DNA of 64,000 nucleotides from an uncultured Bacteroidia bacterium (GCA_902789445.1 CADAOB010000001.1:1-64000); one strand, 5' to 3'; positions 50,653-60,328 are shown, counted from the first letter of the stretch. Notes: generated from the sequence alone by a model not told the origin. Numbers and translations: made by a program.

Positions 50653-52650
50653 TCAATCGATGACCAGCACAAAGCCGCCGCCCGGTGCCATGTGTACCGG
50701 CAGCGGCTTTTTCGATTGTACTTCGACCGTCTCGATCTTGTAGTCGGTCGCGTTGCGCGCGGCATTGACGCCGTCGCGGTAAAGGACGGCGCTGTGTTTT
50801 CCTTTCACCAGGCCGCTCAGGTCGAGCGACAGGTCGCGGGCATCCCAGCCGGTCAGGCCGCCGATGTACCAGCGCGTGCCGCTGCGCCGGGCCGTGACGA
50901 TGTACTGGCCCACGGTACCCTGCAGGATGCGCGTCTCATCCCATACGGTCGGGATGGCGGTGATGAAGTCCGTGGTTTCCTGCTCCTTGCGATAGGCGCT
51001 CGGGTTGTCGCACAGCATCTCGAAGGGCGCGTCGAAGACCACATATTCCGCCACCTGGCGGGCGCGGGTTCCCTGGCTCACGGGATTGCTGTTGTTGGGC
51101 GCGAATTCGCGCTTGAGGGCGTTGCGCATGGCGCCGGGCGTGTAGTCCACCGGGCCGGAGAGCATGCGGATATAGGGGAAGGTGACATCGTATTCCACGA
51201 TGTCCTCGGTGGTCCATTTCATCTGCTCGAGGCCCCATACGCCCTCGAAGTTGAGCACGTTGGGCCAGGTGCGGTTCATGCCGGCCGGCTTGTACATCCC
51301 GTGGTAATCGACCAGCATCTGGTGCCGGGCGGCTGCTTCGGCGATGCGGTAGAGCTGCTCGGTGACTTCCTGGTCGTCGCGGTTCATGAAATCGACCTTG
51401 AAGCCCTTGATGCCCATCTTCGAATAGGTCTTGCAGGCTTTCTCCAGGTCTTTGTCGAGCACGTAGCTCACGGCCCAGAGCACCAGGTCCACGCCCTTCG
51501 AGGAGGCGTATTCCGCAAGTTCCTTCAGGTCGATGGCGGGATTGAGCTTCATGATGTCGAGCGGCGCCGACCAGCCTTCGTCGAGCACCACGTATTCGAT
51601 GCCGTTCTCTGCGGCGAAATCGATGTAATGCTTATAGGTCCGGGTGTTGATGCCGGCTTCGAAATCCACGCCGGTGATGTTCCAGTCGTTCCACCAGTCC
51701 CAGGCCACCTTGCCGGGCTTGATCCACGAGATGTCTTTCACGCGGCTGGGCGATGCCAGCAGATAGACGAGGTTGTTGACGGGCAGGTCCGCGTCGCTTT
51801 CCGCAATGGCCAGCACGCGCCAGGGGAAATGCCGGGGCGACTTCTTCGACGCATTTTCCTTGATGACGGCCAGGTTGGTCGTATATTGGTCGACAAGCAC
51901 CTGGCCGCGGCGCGGCGTCTCGCGTACGACCGCCGGGACGGGCGCGAAATCGCCCTCGAGCGAATAGGCCTGGCGGCCTTTCTTGAGGAACAAACCCGGA
52001 TAGGATTCGATATCGGCATCGGTCACGGCGACGCGCAGCGGACCGTCGAGGCAGACCAGCAGCGGAGAGAAAGCGATGGTATTGTCCTTGAAGCGGCTGA
52101 GCGGCGCCACCGTATATTTGTTCTCAAACGATGTACTGTAGGGATTGCTTGTTCCGGTCGTGTAGGGTACATAACAGGTGTAGTCACGGTCGAAATTGAA
52201 TTCCGCCGTTTCCCCGGTCACACATTCGCCCGCCTTGAGTTCCGTCGAGGAAAAACGGTAGGCCACCCCTTCCCCGTCATAGGCGCGGAAAGTCAGGCTC
52301 CAGCCGTCGGCCAGCACGAGTTCCAGCTCGTTGTAACGTTCCTGGATGACCGCCTGCCGCCAGAACGGCGCCGACACCATCCGGTTCACTTTCCGGTGCA
52401 CATCATCACGGACCCTGGCGTCGCGGCCGATCTCATTGCCGGAAACAGTCAGGGAAATGGCCGAAGGGGCCAGTACCTGCCGACCGCCGTGGCGGACGCT
52501 CCAGCAGACCGGTTTCTGTTTCTGGACGTCCACTTCCACGGCGGTCCGTCCATCGGGCGACGAGAGTTTATAGACTTTGGCCGCAGCACTGCCGGCGGTC
52601 AGTGCGCCTGCAAAGGCGGCCAACAGGAAAAAAGTAAAAAAGCGTTTCAT
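50653..52650 (-). CDS. Glycoside hydrolase family 97 protein (SusB-like)
   Basis: A 665-residue protein with signal peptide (MKRFFTFFLLAAFAGALTAG). An N-terminal beta-supersandwich (KVYKLSSPDGRTAVEVDVQK) leads to a TIM barrel with KVAWDWWNDWNITGVDFEAG, VLDEGWSAPLDI, KGFKVDFMNRDDQEV and LVDYHGMYKPAGMNRTWPNV, then NFEGVWGLEQMKWTTEDIVE and a C-terminal beta domain. GH97 includes inverting alpha-glucosidase SusB and retaining alpha-galactosidases. The Asp in VDFMNRDD is suggestive of the retaining group; this is a tentative inference. Periplasmic oligosaccharide degradation. Confidence 0.92.
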   Translation of the reverse strand: MKRFFTFFLLAAFAGALTAGSAAAKVYKLSSPDGRTAVEVDVQKQKPVCWSVRHGGRQVLAPSAISLTVSGNEIGRDARVRDDVHRKVNRMVSAPFWRQAVIQERYNELELVLADGWSLTFRAYDGEGVAYRFSSTELKAGECVTGETAEFNFDRDYTCYVPYTTGTSNPYSTSFENKYTVAPLSRFKDNTIAFSPLLVCLDGPLRVAVTDADIESYPGLFLKKGRQAYSLEGDFAPVPAVVRETPRRGQVLVDQYTTNLAVIKENASKKSPRHFPWRVLAIAESDADLPVNNLVYLLASPSRVKDISWIKPGKVAWDWWNDWNITGVDFEAGINTRTYKHYIDFAAENGIEYVVLDEGWSAPLDIMKLNPAIDLKELAEYASSKGVDLVLWAVSYVLDKDLEKACKTYSKMGIKGFKVDFMNRDDQEVTEQLYRIAEAAARHQMLVDYHGMYKPAGMNRTWPNVLNFEGVWGLEQMKWTTEDIVEYDVTFPYIRMLSGPVDYTPGAMRNALKREFAPNNSNPVSQGTRARQVAEYVVFDAPFEMLCDNPSAYRKEQETTDFITAIPTVWDETRILQGTVGQYIVTARRSGTRWYIGGLTGWDARDLSLDLSGLVKGKHSAVLYRDGVNAARNATDYKIETVEVQSKKPLPVHMAPGGGFVLVID

Positions 52651-52670
52651 ATTCTGGGATTCAATCCTTA

Positions 52671-52698
52671 CAAAATTACGAAGAAACTTTTAACTTTG
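52671..52698. promoter_or_regulatory. Divergent -7 boxes for GH97 and the zinc peptidase genes
   Basis: Minus strand TAATTTTG at 52671-52678, 20 nt before the GH97 ATG; plus strand TAACTTTG at 52691-52698, 24 nt before the ATG at 52723. Back-to-back promoters in a 72-bp spacer. Confidence 0.5.
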
Positions 52699-52722
52699 TA
52701 GCCTGACAAATCATTTTCGATC

Positions 52723-53598
52723 ATGAAACTCGACGGAAGACGCGAAAGCACGAACGTAGACGACCGCAGGGGCAGGGGCTCCTCGGCCGGCAAAATCGGC
52801 GGCCTGGGACTGGGCGGCCTCATCATTGGTGGACTTCTCATCTGGATCCTGGGCGGCGATCCCACGACGGTGCTCCAGGAAGCCGGCGGCGTGCTGGGCG
52901 GCGGCACCCAGACTACGGGCAGCTACACCCCCACGGCGGAAGAAGAGGAACTGGCCACTTTCGCCAAGCAGATCCTCGCCGGAACGGAAGATGTCTGGAC
53001 AGCCATTTTCAAAGCCAACGGCCTGACATACGAACCTCCGCGCCTGGTGCTCTTCTCGGGTGCCGTGCAGTCGGGCTGCGGCGGCGCCACTTCGCAGTCC
53101 GGTCCGTTCTACTGCAGCGCCGACAGGAGCGTCTATCTCGACCTCTCGTTCTTTACCTCGATGAAGAAACAGATCGGGGCCGACGGCGATTTCGCCTACG
53201 CCTATGTGATTGCCCACGAGGTGGGACACCATGTGCAGAACCTGCTCGGCACGCTGGGCCAGGCCCATCAGCAGATGGCCCGCTACAAAGCCAACAGCAA
53301 GGAATACAACCAGATCAGCGTCCGCCTCGAACTCCAGGCAGACTTCTATGCCGGTGTCTGGGCCCACCACGACAACAAGATGTTCGGTTCCATCGAACCG
53401 GGCGACATCGAGGAAGGCCTGGCTGTCGCCTCGAAGATCGGCGACGACTACCTGCAGAAACAGGCCTACGGCTATACCGTCCCCGACGCCTTCAACCACG
53501 GCACCTCGGCCCAGCGCTCGAAGTGGCTCCGGAAAGGCATCGCTACCGGCGATCCTTCGCAGGGCGATACCTTCTCCATCGCTTACAATTCGCTCTAA
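52723..53598 (+). CDS. Neutral zinc metallopeptidase (YpfJ family)
   Basis: A 291-residue protein: MKLDGRRESTNVDDRRGRGS, a transmembrane helix (IGGLGLGGLIIGGLLIWILG), then the extracytoplasmic domain with AYVIAHEVGHHVQNLLGTLG (HExxH zinc site) and LELQADFYAGVWAHH (third ligand Glu region), plus CGGATSQSGPFYCSADRSVY. Matches the KPN_02809/YpfJ family throughout. Physiological substrate unknown. 12 bp before ahcY. Confidence 0.93.
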   Translation: MKLDGRRESTNVDDRRGRGSSAGKIGGLGLGGLIIGGLLIWILGGDPTTVLQEAGGVLGGGTQTTGSYTPTAEEEELATFAKQILAGTEDVWTAIFKANGLTYEPPRLVLFSGAVQSGCGGATSQSGPFYCSADRSVYLDLSFFTSMKKQIGADGDFAYAYVIAHEVGHHVQNLLGTLGQAHQQMARYKANSKEYNQISVRLELQADFYAGVWAHHDNKMFGSIEPGDIEEGLAVASKIGDDYLQKQAYGYTVPDAFNHGTSAQRSKWLRKGIATGDPSQGDTFSIAYNSL

Positions 53599-53610
53599 CC
53601 GCCTGCTGCC

Positions 53611-54870
53611 ATGCATGATATCCGCAATCCTGAGCTGTGGCCCTCCGGCGCGCTCAAGATCGAATGGGTGCGCCACCACATGCCGCTCCTGAGCGGCCTG
53701 GAGGCCGAATTCCGCAGCGAGCAGCCCTTCGCCGGCTGCCGTATCGCCCTCTCCGTCCACCTGGAAGCCAAGACGGCCTACCTGTGCAAGGTCCTGGCCG
53801 CAGGCGGCGCCCAGATGTACATCACCGGCAGCAATCCGCTCTCGACACAGGATGACGTGGCCGCCGCCCTGGTCCACGACGGGCTCAACGTCTTCGCCTG
53901 GCATGGCGCCACCCCTTCGGAATACGAAGCACACATCCGCCGCGTCCTCGAGATCGGCCCGAACATCATCATCGACGACGGCGGCGACCTGGTCGCCCTG
54001 ATGCACAGCGAATATCCGCAGCTGATCCCCGGGGTCATCGGCGGCTGCGAAGAGACCACCACCGGCATCCTGCGCCTGCTCGCGATGGACCGGGCCCGGC
54101 AGCTCCGCTTCCCGATGATGCTGGTCAACAATGCCGACTGCAAACACCTGTTCGACAACCGCTACGGAACCGGTCAGAGCGTCTGGGACGGCATCAACCG
54201 CACCACCAACCTGATCGTGGCCGGCAAGACGGTGGTCGTGGCTGGATACGGCTGGTGCGGCAAAGGTGTGGCCATGCGGGCCAAAGGCCTGGGCGCGAAA
54301 GTCGTGGTGACGGAAGTCGATCCCATCAAGGCGATGGAAGCCGTGATGGACGGCTTCACGGTGATGCCGATGAAGGAAGCCGCCCGCGTGGGCGACCTCT
54401 TCGTGACGGTCACCGGCTGCGCCGGCGTCATCACCCGCGCGCATTTCCTGGCCATGAAAGACGGCGCCATTCTCTGCAACGCCGGCCACTTCGACGTGGA
54501 AGTCGATGTGGCGGCCCTGCGCGAAATGGCCGTCGAGACCGCTCCCGCCCGCAACAATATCATGGGTTACCGCCTCGAAAACGGGCATAAACTCTATGTC
54601 ATCGCCGAAGGCCGCCTCGTGAACCTGGCCGCCGGCGACGGCCATCCCGCCGAGATCATGGACATGTCCTTCGCCATCCAGGCCCTCAGCGCCCGCTATC
54701 TGGTCCAGCACAAGGACGACCTTGTCGCCCTGCCGCGTACACCGGGCGCCATGACCCACGACGTCCCCCGCGAGATCGACCAGGAAGTCGCCCGCCGCCT
54801 CCTTGCCTACTGGGGCTGCGCCATTGACACCTTGACGCCCGCCCAGCACAAGTACCTCTACGGGGAATAA
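53611..54870 (+). CDS. ahcY: S-adenosylhomocysteinase
   Basis: A 419-residue enzyme: AHCY-type N-terminus (IEWVRHHMPLLSGLEAEFRS), DDGGDLVALMH, NRYGTGQSVWDGINRTTNLI, the NAD-binding Rossmann motif VVVAGYGWCGKGVAMRAKGL, VTGCAGVITRAHFLAMKDGA and a C-terminal TPAQHKYLYGE. Hydrolyses S-adenosylhomocysteine to adenosine and homocysteine in the methyl cycle. Confidence 0.96.
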   Translation: MHDIRNPELWPSGALKIEWVRHHMPLLSGLEAEFRSEQPFAGCRIALSVHLEAKTAYLCKVLAAGGAQMYITGSNPLSTQDDVAAALVHDGLNVFAWHGATPSEYEAHIRRVLEIGPNIIIDDGGDLVALMHSEYPQLIPGVIGGCEETTTGILRLLAMDRARQLRFPMMLVNNADCKHLFDNRYGTGQSVWDGINRTTNLIVAGKTVVVAGYGWCGKGVAMRAKGLGAKVVVTEVDPIKAMEAVMDGFTVMPMKEAARVGDLFVTVTGCAGVITRAHFLAMKDGAILCNAGHFDVEVDVAALREMAVETAPARNNIMGYRLENGHKLYVIAEGRLVNLAAGDGHPAEIMDMSFAIQALSARYLVQHKDDLVALPRTPGAMTHDVPREIDQEVARRLLAYWGCAIDTLTPAQHKYLYGE

Positions 54871-54906
54871 CGCCTCCCTCCAGGCTTAGCCGCAGCAGAG
54901 ACAGGG

Positions 54907-56166
54907 TCAGATGGTCAGTTCTTCTCCTTCGCTGTGGGCGATGATGACGGCACCGCAGGTGTCGCCATAGGAGTTGATGCAGGTGCGGGGCATGTCGCAG
55001 ATCTGTTCGACGGCCAGCACCATGCCGATGCCTTCGAGCGGGAGGCCGACGGCCGAAAGCACGATGGCGAGCATCACCATGCCGGCCATCGGGATGCCGG
55101 CGGCGCCGATGGCGGCCAGCAGCGCCGTGAAGACGATCATGATCTGCTGGGCCAGCGAAAGGTCGATGCCGTAGGCCTGGGCGATGAAAATCGCGGCGAC
55201 ACATTCATAAAGTGCCGTTCCGTTCATGTTGATCGTGCTTCCCAGCGGGAGGACGAAGCTGGCAATCTTGTTGGAAATGCCGCATTTCTCCTGCGAATCG
55301 CGGATGTTGATCGGCAACGCCGCGCCGGAGGAGCAGGTGGAGAAGGCCGTCAGGATGCCGGTGGACATCTTCTGGATATGCCGCCAGGGATTCTGCTTTC
55401 CGAGCACGCGCACGAGCAGCGGCAGGACGATGCCGCCCTGGATGAGCAGGCCGCCCCAGACCACCAGCACGAATACACCCAGGCTCCCGGCCATCGAAAG
55501 CAGCGCTTTCGGATCGCCGGCCTGTTTGCCCACCACATTCGCCACGATGGCGAACACGCCGTACGGGGCGAGCTTGATGATGAACATCGTGATCTTCATG
55601 ATCACTTCGTAGATGGCCGTGAACAGGTTGCTCAGCGTACCGGAATACTTGATTTCGACCTTGTTCATAAACAGGCCGAAGATCACGGCAAAGAAGATGA
55701 TGGGCAGCAGGTCTCCCTTGGCCATCGCCTCGAAAATGTTGGCCGGCACGATGTTGACGATCTGGTCGATGAACGAGACGTTCTGCGTCCCCACGTTCGC
55801 GACCGATTCGGTCAGGTTGAGGCTGGCGCCTACGCCGGGCCGCACGAGGTTGACCAGTGCAAGGCCGATGACGGCGGCGATCAGCGTGGTGCCGATATAG
55901 TAGAGGAGCGTCTTCCCGGCGATGCGGCCCAGCGCGGCGGAATTGCCCATGCCGGCCACGCCCAGGGCGATGGAGGTGAATACCAGCGGAATGACGATCA
56001 TCCGCAGTCCGCGGAGGAAGATATCGCCGGCCCATTTCAGATAAGGGCTCCAGTTTTCGTAGGGTGTGATCTTGCACAGCAGGATGCCGGCCACGATGCC
56101 CAGACCGATGCCGATGAGGATCTGCCAGTGGAGGGCCAGGCCTTTTTTCTTTTTCTCGTCTGCCAT
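54907..56166 (-). CDS. Dicarboxylate/amino acid:cation symporter (DAACS/SDF family)
   Basis: A 419-residue membrane protein of the GltP/DctA fold: LRMIVIPLVFTSIALGVAGM, the re-entrant loop AFSTCSSGAALPINI (Ser-rich hairpin 1), the NMNGTALYE motif of TM7 and AGIPMAGMVMLAIVLSAVGL. Imports glutamate, aspartate, serine or dicarboxylates with sodium or protons. 7 bp downstream of malQ. Confidence 0.95.
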   Translation of the reverse strand: MADEKKKKGLALHWQILIGIGLGIVAGILLCKITPYENWSPYLKWAGDIFLRGLRMIVIPLVFTSIALGVAGMGNSAALGRIAGKTLLYYIGTTLIAAVIGLALVNLVRPGVGASLNLTESVANVGTQNVSFIDQIVNIVPANIFEAMAKGDLLPIIFFAVIFGLFMNKVEIKYSGTLSNLFTAIYEVIMKITMFIIKLAPYGVFAIVANVVGKQAGDPKALLSMAGSLGVFVLVVWGGLLIQGGIVLPLLVRVLGKQNPWRHIQKMSTGILTAFSTCSSGAALPINIRDSQEKCGISNKIASFVLPLGSTINMNGTALYECVAAIFIAQAYGIDLSLAQQIMIVFTALLAAIGAAGIPMAGMVMLAIVLSAVGLPLEGIGMVLAVEQICDMPRTCINSYGDTCGAVIIAHSEGEELTI

Positions 56167-56173
56167 AAGCGGT

Positions 56174-58204
56174 TTATGCTTTCCGGCCGCTTTGCGCGAT
56201 CATCGCGGCCACTTTGTTGTTGAATTCCTTGTTTTCCAGCATGTCTTCGAGCGTGAGCTGCATCCGCCAGCGCCAGTAATGCTTGGGATTGGCGGGGATG
56301 TTGATCCGTTCGCTGGCCGTATCCGGCACGCGGAGTGACGGCTCCAGGGAGAACCAGTCCTGCAGCGGGAGGATGGTGAGCATCGACGGTGCGTGCAGGT
56401 GTTCGGCGATGATCCACTGGCAGGTTTCCACCGGGCAGTCTTCGCCGCCGTGGTTTTCGCCCCACCAGCCGCGCAGGGTGCTGGTATCGTGCGAGCCGGT
56501 GGTGCAGACGCTCATGTACGGATATTCGGAAGGATTGCCCAGCATCTGCCGGGGGTCCTTGGGCATCCGCTGCACTTCAAGGGAGAGGATGTGCAGGTCG
56601 GAGAGGACTTGCGGCACGCAGGCCGGGATCATGCCGAGGTCTTCGGCGCAGGTGAGCATGTTGGTCGCCCCGATGAGCACCGGCAGCTTGCGCAGGGCCT
56701 GTTCCCGCCAGAACTCGGTGTTGCGGGTATAGAAGAATTCGTCGTAGAGCCGGTTGTAGGCGTCTTTCTCCCACTGCTGCAGGTCGTTGTAGCTCTGGGT
56801 GTACTGGGCGCTGATACGCGGGTGCCACATGCCCTTGTGTACGGGATCTTCCACGAAGAGCACTTCGCGCGGATCGTCGTCGCGGTACGGGCGGGCGTGC
56901 CGCTGCTCGTCGAAATGGAAGCCGCGCCAGCGCAGTTCCTCGACCGAATAGGGCAGGGCCGGGCTGAAATGGCCCATCAGGCCGGATTTATAGGGGACGG
57001 GGATCTCCCAGATGCGGAAGAAGCCCAGCACGTGGTCGATGCGGTAGGCGTCGAAATATTCGGCCATCTTGCGGAAACGGCGTTTCCACCAGGCGTAACC
57101 GTCTTCGGCCATCCGGTCCCAGTTGTAGGTCGGGAAGCCCCAGTTCTGGCCGTCGGCGGCGAAGGCGTCCGGCGGGGCGCCGGCCTGCTCGCCCATGTTG
57201 AAATATTCGGGTTCGGCCCAGGCTTCGACGCTGTGGGGCGTGATGCCGATGGGGATGTCGCCCTTGAGCGCCACGCCTTTCGAACGGGCGTAGTCGTGGG
57301 CTTCACGCAGCTGCCGGTCCAGCTGGTACTGGACGAAAATATAGTAGTCCATCTCGGCCTTGGCCTCGTTGTAGAGCCGGGCCACGCCGCGGGCGCTGTA
57401 GGTCCGGAGCCGTTTCCACTGCGAGAAATCGGCGGTGCCGTAGCGGTCGCGCAGGACGCAGAAGGCGGCGTAGGGCATCAGCCATTCGCGGTTGGCCTCC
57501 AGGAATGCCTGGAAAGCCTTGCTGCCCATCGTGCGGCTGCCTTTCTGGGCGAAGATGGCACGCGCGTAGCGTTCCTTCAGCTCGAATACACGCTCATAGT
57601 CGAGCCGCGGCAGGGCGTTCAGCTCGGCGGCTTCGGCCTCGAAAGCGGCCTGCACGTCTTTGTTGCGGAGCGGCCCGAGGTCCTGCAGGTTCAGGTAGAT
57701 GGGATGCAGGGCCATGATGGTGATGCCGCCGTAGGGGTAGGAATCGGTCCAGGTCTTGGTGGAGGTGGTATCGTTGACCGGAAGGAGCTGGAGAACGGCC
57801 TGGCCGGTTGCGGCGGCCCAGTCGGCCATCAGTTTGATGTCGCCGAAATCGCCGATGCCGGCGCTGCGGCGGCTCCGGAGGGAGAATACGGGGATGGCGG
57901 TGCCGGCGTAGCGGGGATGCTGGTCGGGGAAGGTCGTTTCGCTTACGGCGTACGGATCGGTCCGGTTGAAGCAGGTCTCCCAGACGATGCTGCCGTCTTT
58001 CTTGCGGCAGATGAATTTATATTCGAAGTGTTCGGGCAGGCTCTCTTTGTCGAGGTCGATGTGCCAGAGGATGCCTTGCGTCGCAGTCATTGACAGGGCC
58101 TTCGCGGGATCCCACTGGCCGAGGGCGGGGCAGTTGCCGGTCAGCAGCAGCTGTTCGCCGTGCAGCAGCCAGGGTCCGATGGTCTTGATGGTGATTGTTT
58201 CCAT
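56174..58204 (-). CDS. malQ: 4-alpha-glucanotransferase (amylomaltase) with CBM20
   Basis: A 676-residue protein. The N-terminal ~100 residues are a starch-binding CBM20 (GEQLLLTGNCPALGQWDPAK). The GH77 catalytic domain follows: QLLPVNDTTSTKTWTDSYPY, YFDAYRIDHVLGFFRIWEIP (nucleophile Asp), CAEDLGMIPACV (acid/base Glu) and SHDTSTLRGWWGE. Many Bacteroidetes relatives are about 900 residues with two CBM20 domains; this one seems to carry only one. Transfers maltooligosaccharides during starch or glycogen turnover. Its upstream region carries a dispersed repeat (58231-58330). Confidence 0.93.
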   Translation of the reverse strand: METITIKTIGPWLLHGEQLLLTGNCPALGQWDPAKALSMTATQGILWHIDLDKESLPEHFEYKFICRKKDGSIVWETCFNRTDPYAVSETTFPDQHPRYAGTAIPVFSLRSRRSAGIGDFGDIKLMADWAAATGQAVLQLLPVNDTTSTKTWTDSYPYGGITIMALHPIYLNLQDLGPLRNKDVQAAFEAEAAELNALPRLDYERVFELKERYARAIFAQKGSRTMGSKAFQAFLEANREWLMPYAAFCVLRDRYGTADFSQWKRLRTYSARGVARLYNEAKAEMDYYIFVQYQLDRQLREAHDYARSKGVALKGDIPIGITPHSVEAWAEPEYFNMGEQAGAPPDAFAADGQNWGFPTYNWDRMAEDGYAWWKRRFRKMAEYFDAYRIDHVLGFFRIWEIPVPYKSGLMGHFSPALPYSVEELRWRGFHFDEQRHARPYRDDDPREVLFVEDPVHKGMWHPRISAQYTQSYNDLQQWEKDAYNRLYDEFFYTRNTEFWREQALRKLPVLIGATNMLTCAEDLGMIPACVPQVLSDLHILSLEVQRMPKDPRQMLGNPSEYPYMSVCTTGSHDTSTLRGWWGENHGGEDCPVETCQWIIAEHLHAPSMLTILPLQDWFSLEPSLRVPDTASERINIPANPKHYWRWRMQLTLEDMLENKEFNNKVAAMIAQSGRKA

Positions 58205-58230
58205 ATCAGTGCGGTTATATTATTTTCCTG

Positions 58231-58330
58231 GCTCCGTTGCTCTGGTTTTTCGTTCCGCTCGCAGAAAAATGCTCGCGTCCCAAAAACCACCCGCAACTGC
58301 GCCCTTGCGCCATCGGCGGCAGGCCATCGA
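58231..58330 (-). repeat. Dispersed 99-bp repeat in the malQ/radA divergent region
   Basis: Read on the minus strand it matches, with few mismatches, the modules at 60161-60259 and 61996-62094 (CGATGGCCTG..., GCAGTTGCGGGTGGTTTTT, GAGCATTTTTCTGCGAGCGG, GAAAAACCAGAGCAA). It contains GGTTTTT/AAAAACC hairpin arms. It lies about 1.8 kb from the repeat region around transposase gene 2 and in the opposite orientation, so it moved or was duplicated independently. Confidence 0.88.
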
Positions 58331-58340
58331 TGGCTATAAT

Positions 58341-58371
58341 TTTCAAAGATAGCAATTTTTTTGTAAGTTTG
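58341..58371 (+). promoter_or_regulatory. Promoter of radA, nearly leaderless
   Basis: TTTC (58341-58344) and TAAGTTTG (58364-58371) are spaced by 19 bp. The -7 box ends 4 nt before the radA ATG at 58376. Confidence 0.55.
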
Positions 58372-58375
58372 TCGT

Positions 58376-59776
58376 ATGGCTACGAAGATCAAAAGCGTGT
58401 GGTACTGTACCTCTTGCGGAAACGAAAGTCCGAAGTGGATGGGGCGCTGCCCCGCCTGCGGCGAATGGAATACGATGGTGGAAGAACCGAAGGCGCCCAA
58501 GAACGCTTCCGGCGGCGGCGTGGCGGCACGCCAGCGCGCCTACATCGACGCGTCTGACGCCCGGCCGCAGCGCCTGCGGGAGATCGACCTGTCGAGCGAC
58601 AACCGTTTCTCCATCGGGATCGAAGAACTCGACCGCGTGCTGGGCGGCGGGATGGTCGCCGGCAGCATGATCCTCATCGGTGGCGAGCCCGGCATCGGAA
58701 AATCGACGCTGTCGCTGCAGATCCCGCTCTGCTGCAAAGACTTGCGGACGCTCTATGTCTCCGGCGAGGAGAGCCTCAAGCAGATCAAGCTCCGGGCCGA
58801 ACGCCTGGGCGGGAGCGACGATGACTGCTTCATCCTGAGCGAGACCCTCCTCGAAAACATCCTCACCCAGGCGCGGGAGATCAAGCCCGCCCTGCTGATC
58901 GTCGATTCCATCCAGACCATCTACAGCGAAGCGCTCGACTCGTCCGCCGGCAGCGTCTCGCAGGTACGCGAATGTGCTTCGGCGCTGCTTCGCTATGCCA
59001 AGGAAACGGGTGTCCCCGTCATCCTGATCGGCCATATTACCAAAGACGGGACGCTGGCCGGACCGAAGATCCTGGAGCACATCGTCGATGTCGTGCTGCA
59101 GTTCGAGGGTGACACGAAAGGCTCCTACCGGATCCTGCGCAGCATCAAGAACCGTTTCGGCTCGACGGATGAACTGGCCGTCTTCGAGATGACGGGCAGC
59201 GGCCTGCGGGAAGTGCGCAATCCTTCGGAGATCCTCATTCCCATGCACCAGGACGACCTTTCGGGCATCGCCATCGCCGCCATGATGGACGGCACCCGGC
59301 CGTTCCTGATCGAGATTCAGGCGCTGGTCAGTACGGCGGCCTACGGCACGCCGCAGCGTTCGGCCACGGGCTTCGACGGCCGCCGCCTCAATATGCTCCT
59401 GGCCGTCCTGGAGAAACGGGCGGGCTTCAAGCTGGCAGCCAAAGATGTCTTCCTGAACATTGCGGGCGGCCTCCGCGTCTCCGACCCGGCCTGCGACCTG
59501 GCCATCGTCGCCTCCATCCTTTCGTCGAACTTCGACCTCTACATCTCTCCGAAGGTCTGCTTCGCCGCCGAAGTCGGTCTCAGCGGCGAGATTCGCCCCG
59601 TCAGCCAGGTCGAACGCCGCATCGCCGAAGCCGAAAAGCTCGGCTTCGAGGAAATCTACATCTCGTCGTTCAACAAGGAATCTTCCTTCGCCCGCCGCAA
59701 GAAAACGGTCGACGGCGGCATCACCGTCACCCCCGTCTCCGACATCGCCGCCCTCTGCCGCCGCCTGTTCCAGTAA
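58376..59776 (+). CDS. radA: DNA repair protein RadA
   Basis: A 466-residue protein: N-terminal zinc finger (WYCTSCGNESPKWMGRCPAC), Walker A GGEPGIGKSTLSLQIPLCC, RadA-specific KNRFGSTDELAVFEM and a C-terminal Lon-like domain (DVFLNIAGGLRVSDPACDLA). Branch migration in homologous recombination. Full length and intact. Confidence 0.97.
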   Translation: MATKIKSVWYCTSCGNESPKWMGRCPACGEWNTMVEEPKAPKNASGGGVAARQRAYIDASDARPQRLREIDLSSDNRFSIGIEELDRVLGGGMVAGSMILIGGEPGIGKSTLSLQIPLCCKDLRTLYVSGEESLKQIKLRAERLGGSDDDCFILSETLLENILTQAREIKPALLIVDSIQTIYSEALDSSAGSVSQVRECASALLRYAKETGVPVILIGHITKDGTLAGPKILEHIVDVVLQFEGDTKGSYRILRSIKNRFGSTDELAVFEMTGSGLREVRNPSEILIPMHQDDLSGIAIAAMMDGTRPFLIEIQALVSTAAYGTPQRSATGFDGRRLNMLLAVLEKRAGFKLAAKDVFLNIAGGLRVSDPACDLAIVASILSSNFDLYISPKVCFAAEVGLSGEIRPVSQVERRIAEAEKLGFEEIYISSFNKESSFARRKKTVDGGITVTPVSDIAALCRRLFQ

Positions 59777-59791
59777 CGGAGCCGCGAGTCG

Positions 59792-59892
59792 CATCGTCCC
59801 TCGCCGGTCCTCATCGTCCCTCGCCGTCCTCGTCGTCCCTCGCTGGTCTTCATCGTCCCTCGCTGGTCTTCATCGTCCCTCGCCGGTCCTCA
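59792..59892. repeat. 20-bp tandem repeat after radA
   Basis: CATCGTCCCTCGCCGGTCCT-like units begin at 59792, 59812, 59831, 59851 and 59871: five copies, period 20 (one of 19). No gene. It lies between the radA stop and the first unit of the next repeat family. Confidence 0.8.
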
Positions 59893-59995
59893 TCCGCCTT
59901 GCCGAGCCCTTCGCCGCCATCCTCCTGACCGTCTGCCTCGCCAAACTCGCCTCTCGCCAGATTCCGACCTCCTCCGGCCTCCTCCAGCCTCTCCC

Positions 59996-60091
59996 GGCCA
60001 TAAAAATCGGCCTTCCTTATGGCCGACCCCCGGTGAAAACGCCCTTCGGCCATAAAACCGCTGGGATTTTATGGCCGGGGGGTCCAAGCTG
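59996..60091 (+). repeat. CCATAAAA repeat core, copy A
   Basis: Core with two hairpins: GGCCATAA/TTATGGCC in the first part and GGCCATAAAA (60048-60057)/TTTTATGGCC (60067-60076) in the second. It is followed by a GGGGGGTCCAAGCTG tail, as in copy C. Same orientation as the transposase gene downstream. Confidence 0.9.
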
Positions 60092-60160
60092 TCCGGTCAG
60101 GCCGGTCAGGCGGCACGCGATGGCCGACCCGCTGATGGTCGGAGCCGGGAGGGACGCAGA

Positions 60161-60259
60161 CGATGGCCTGTAACCGATGGGGTAAGATCGCAGTTGCGGG
60201 TGGTTTTTCGGGCCGGGAGCATTTTTCTGCGAGCGGAATGAAAAACCAGAGCAATGGAG
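60161..60259 (+). repeat. 99-bp module with GCAGTTGCGGGTGG, copy 1
   Basis: Same module as at 61996-62094 and (inverted) 58231-58330. The GGTTTTTC/GAAAAACC arms suggest a stem-loop. It lies between cores A and B and is missing between cores C and D. Confidence 0.88.
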
Positions 60260-60328
60260 TTCGGATGACAAACGAGATGTCCGGTCGGAGCCGGGTATGA
60301 CGCAGAAGATGGCTGACTGCCGATGGAA

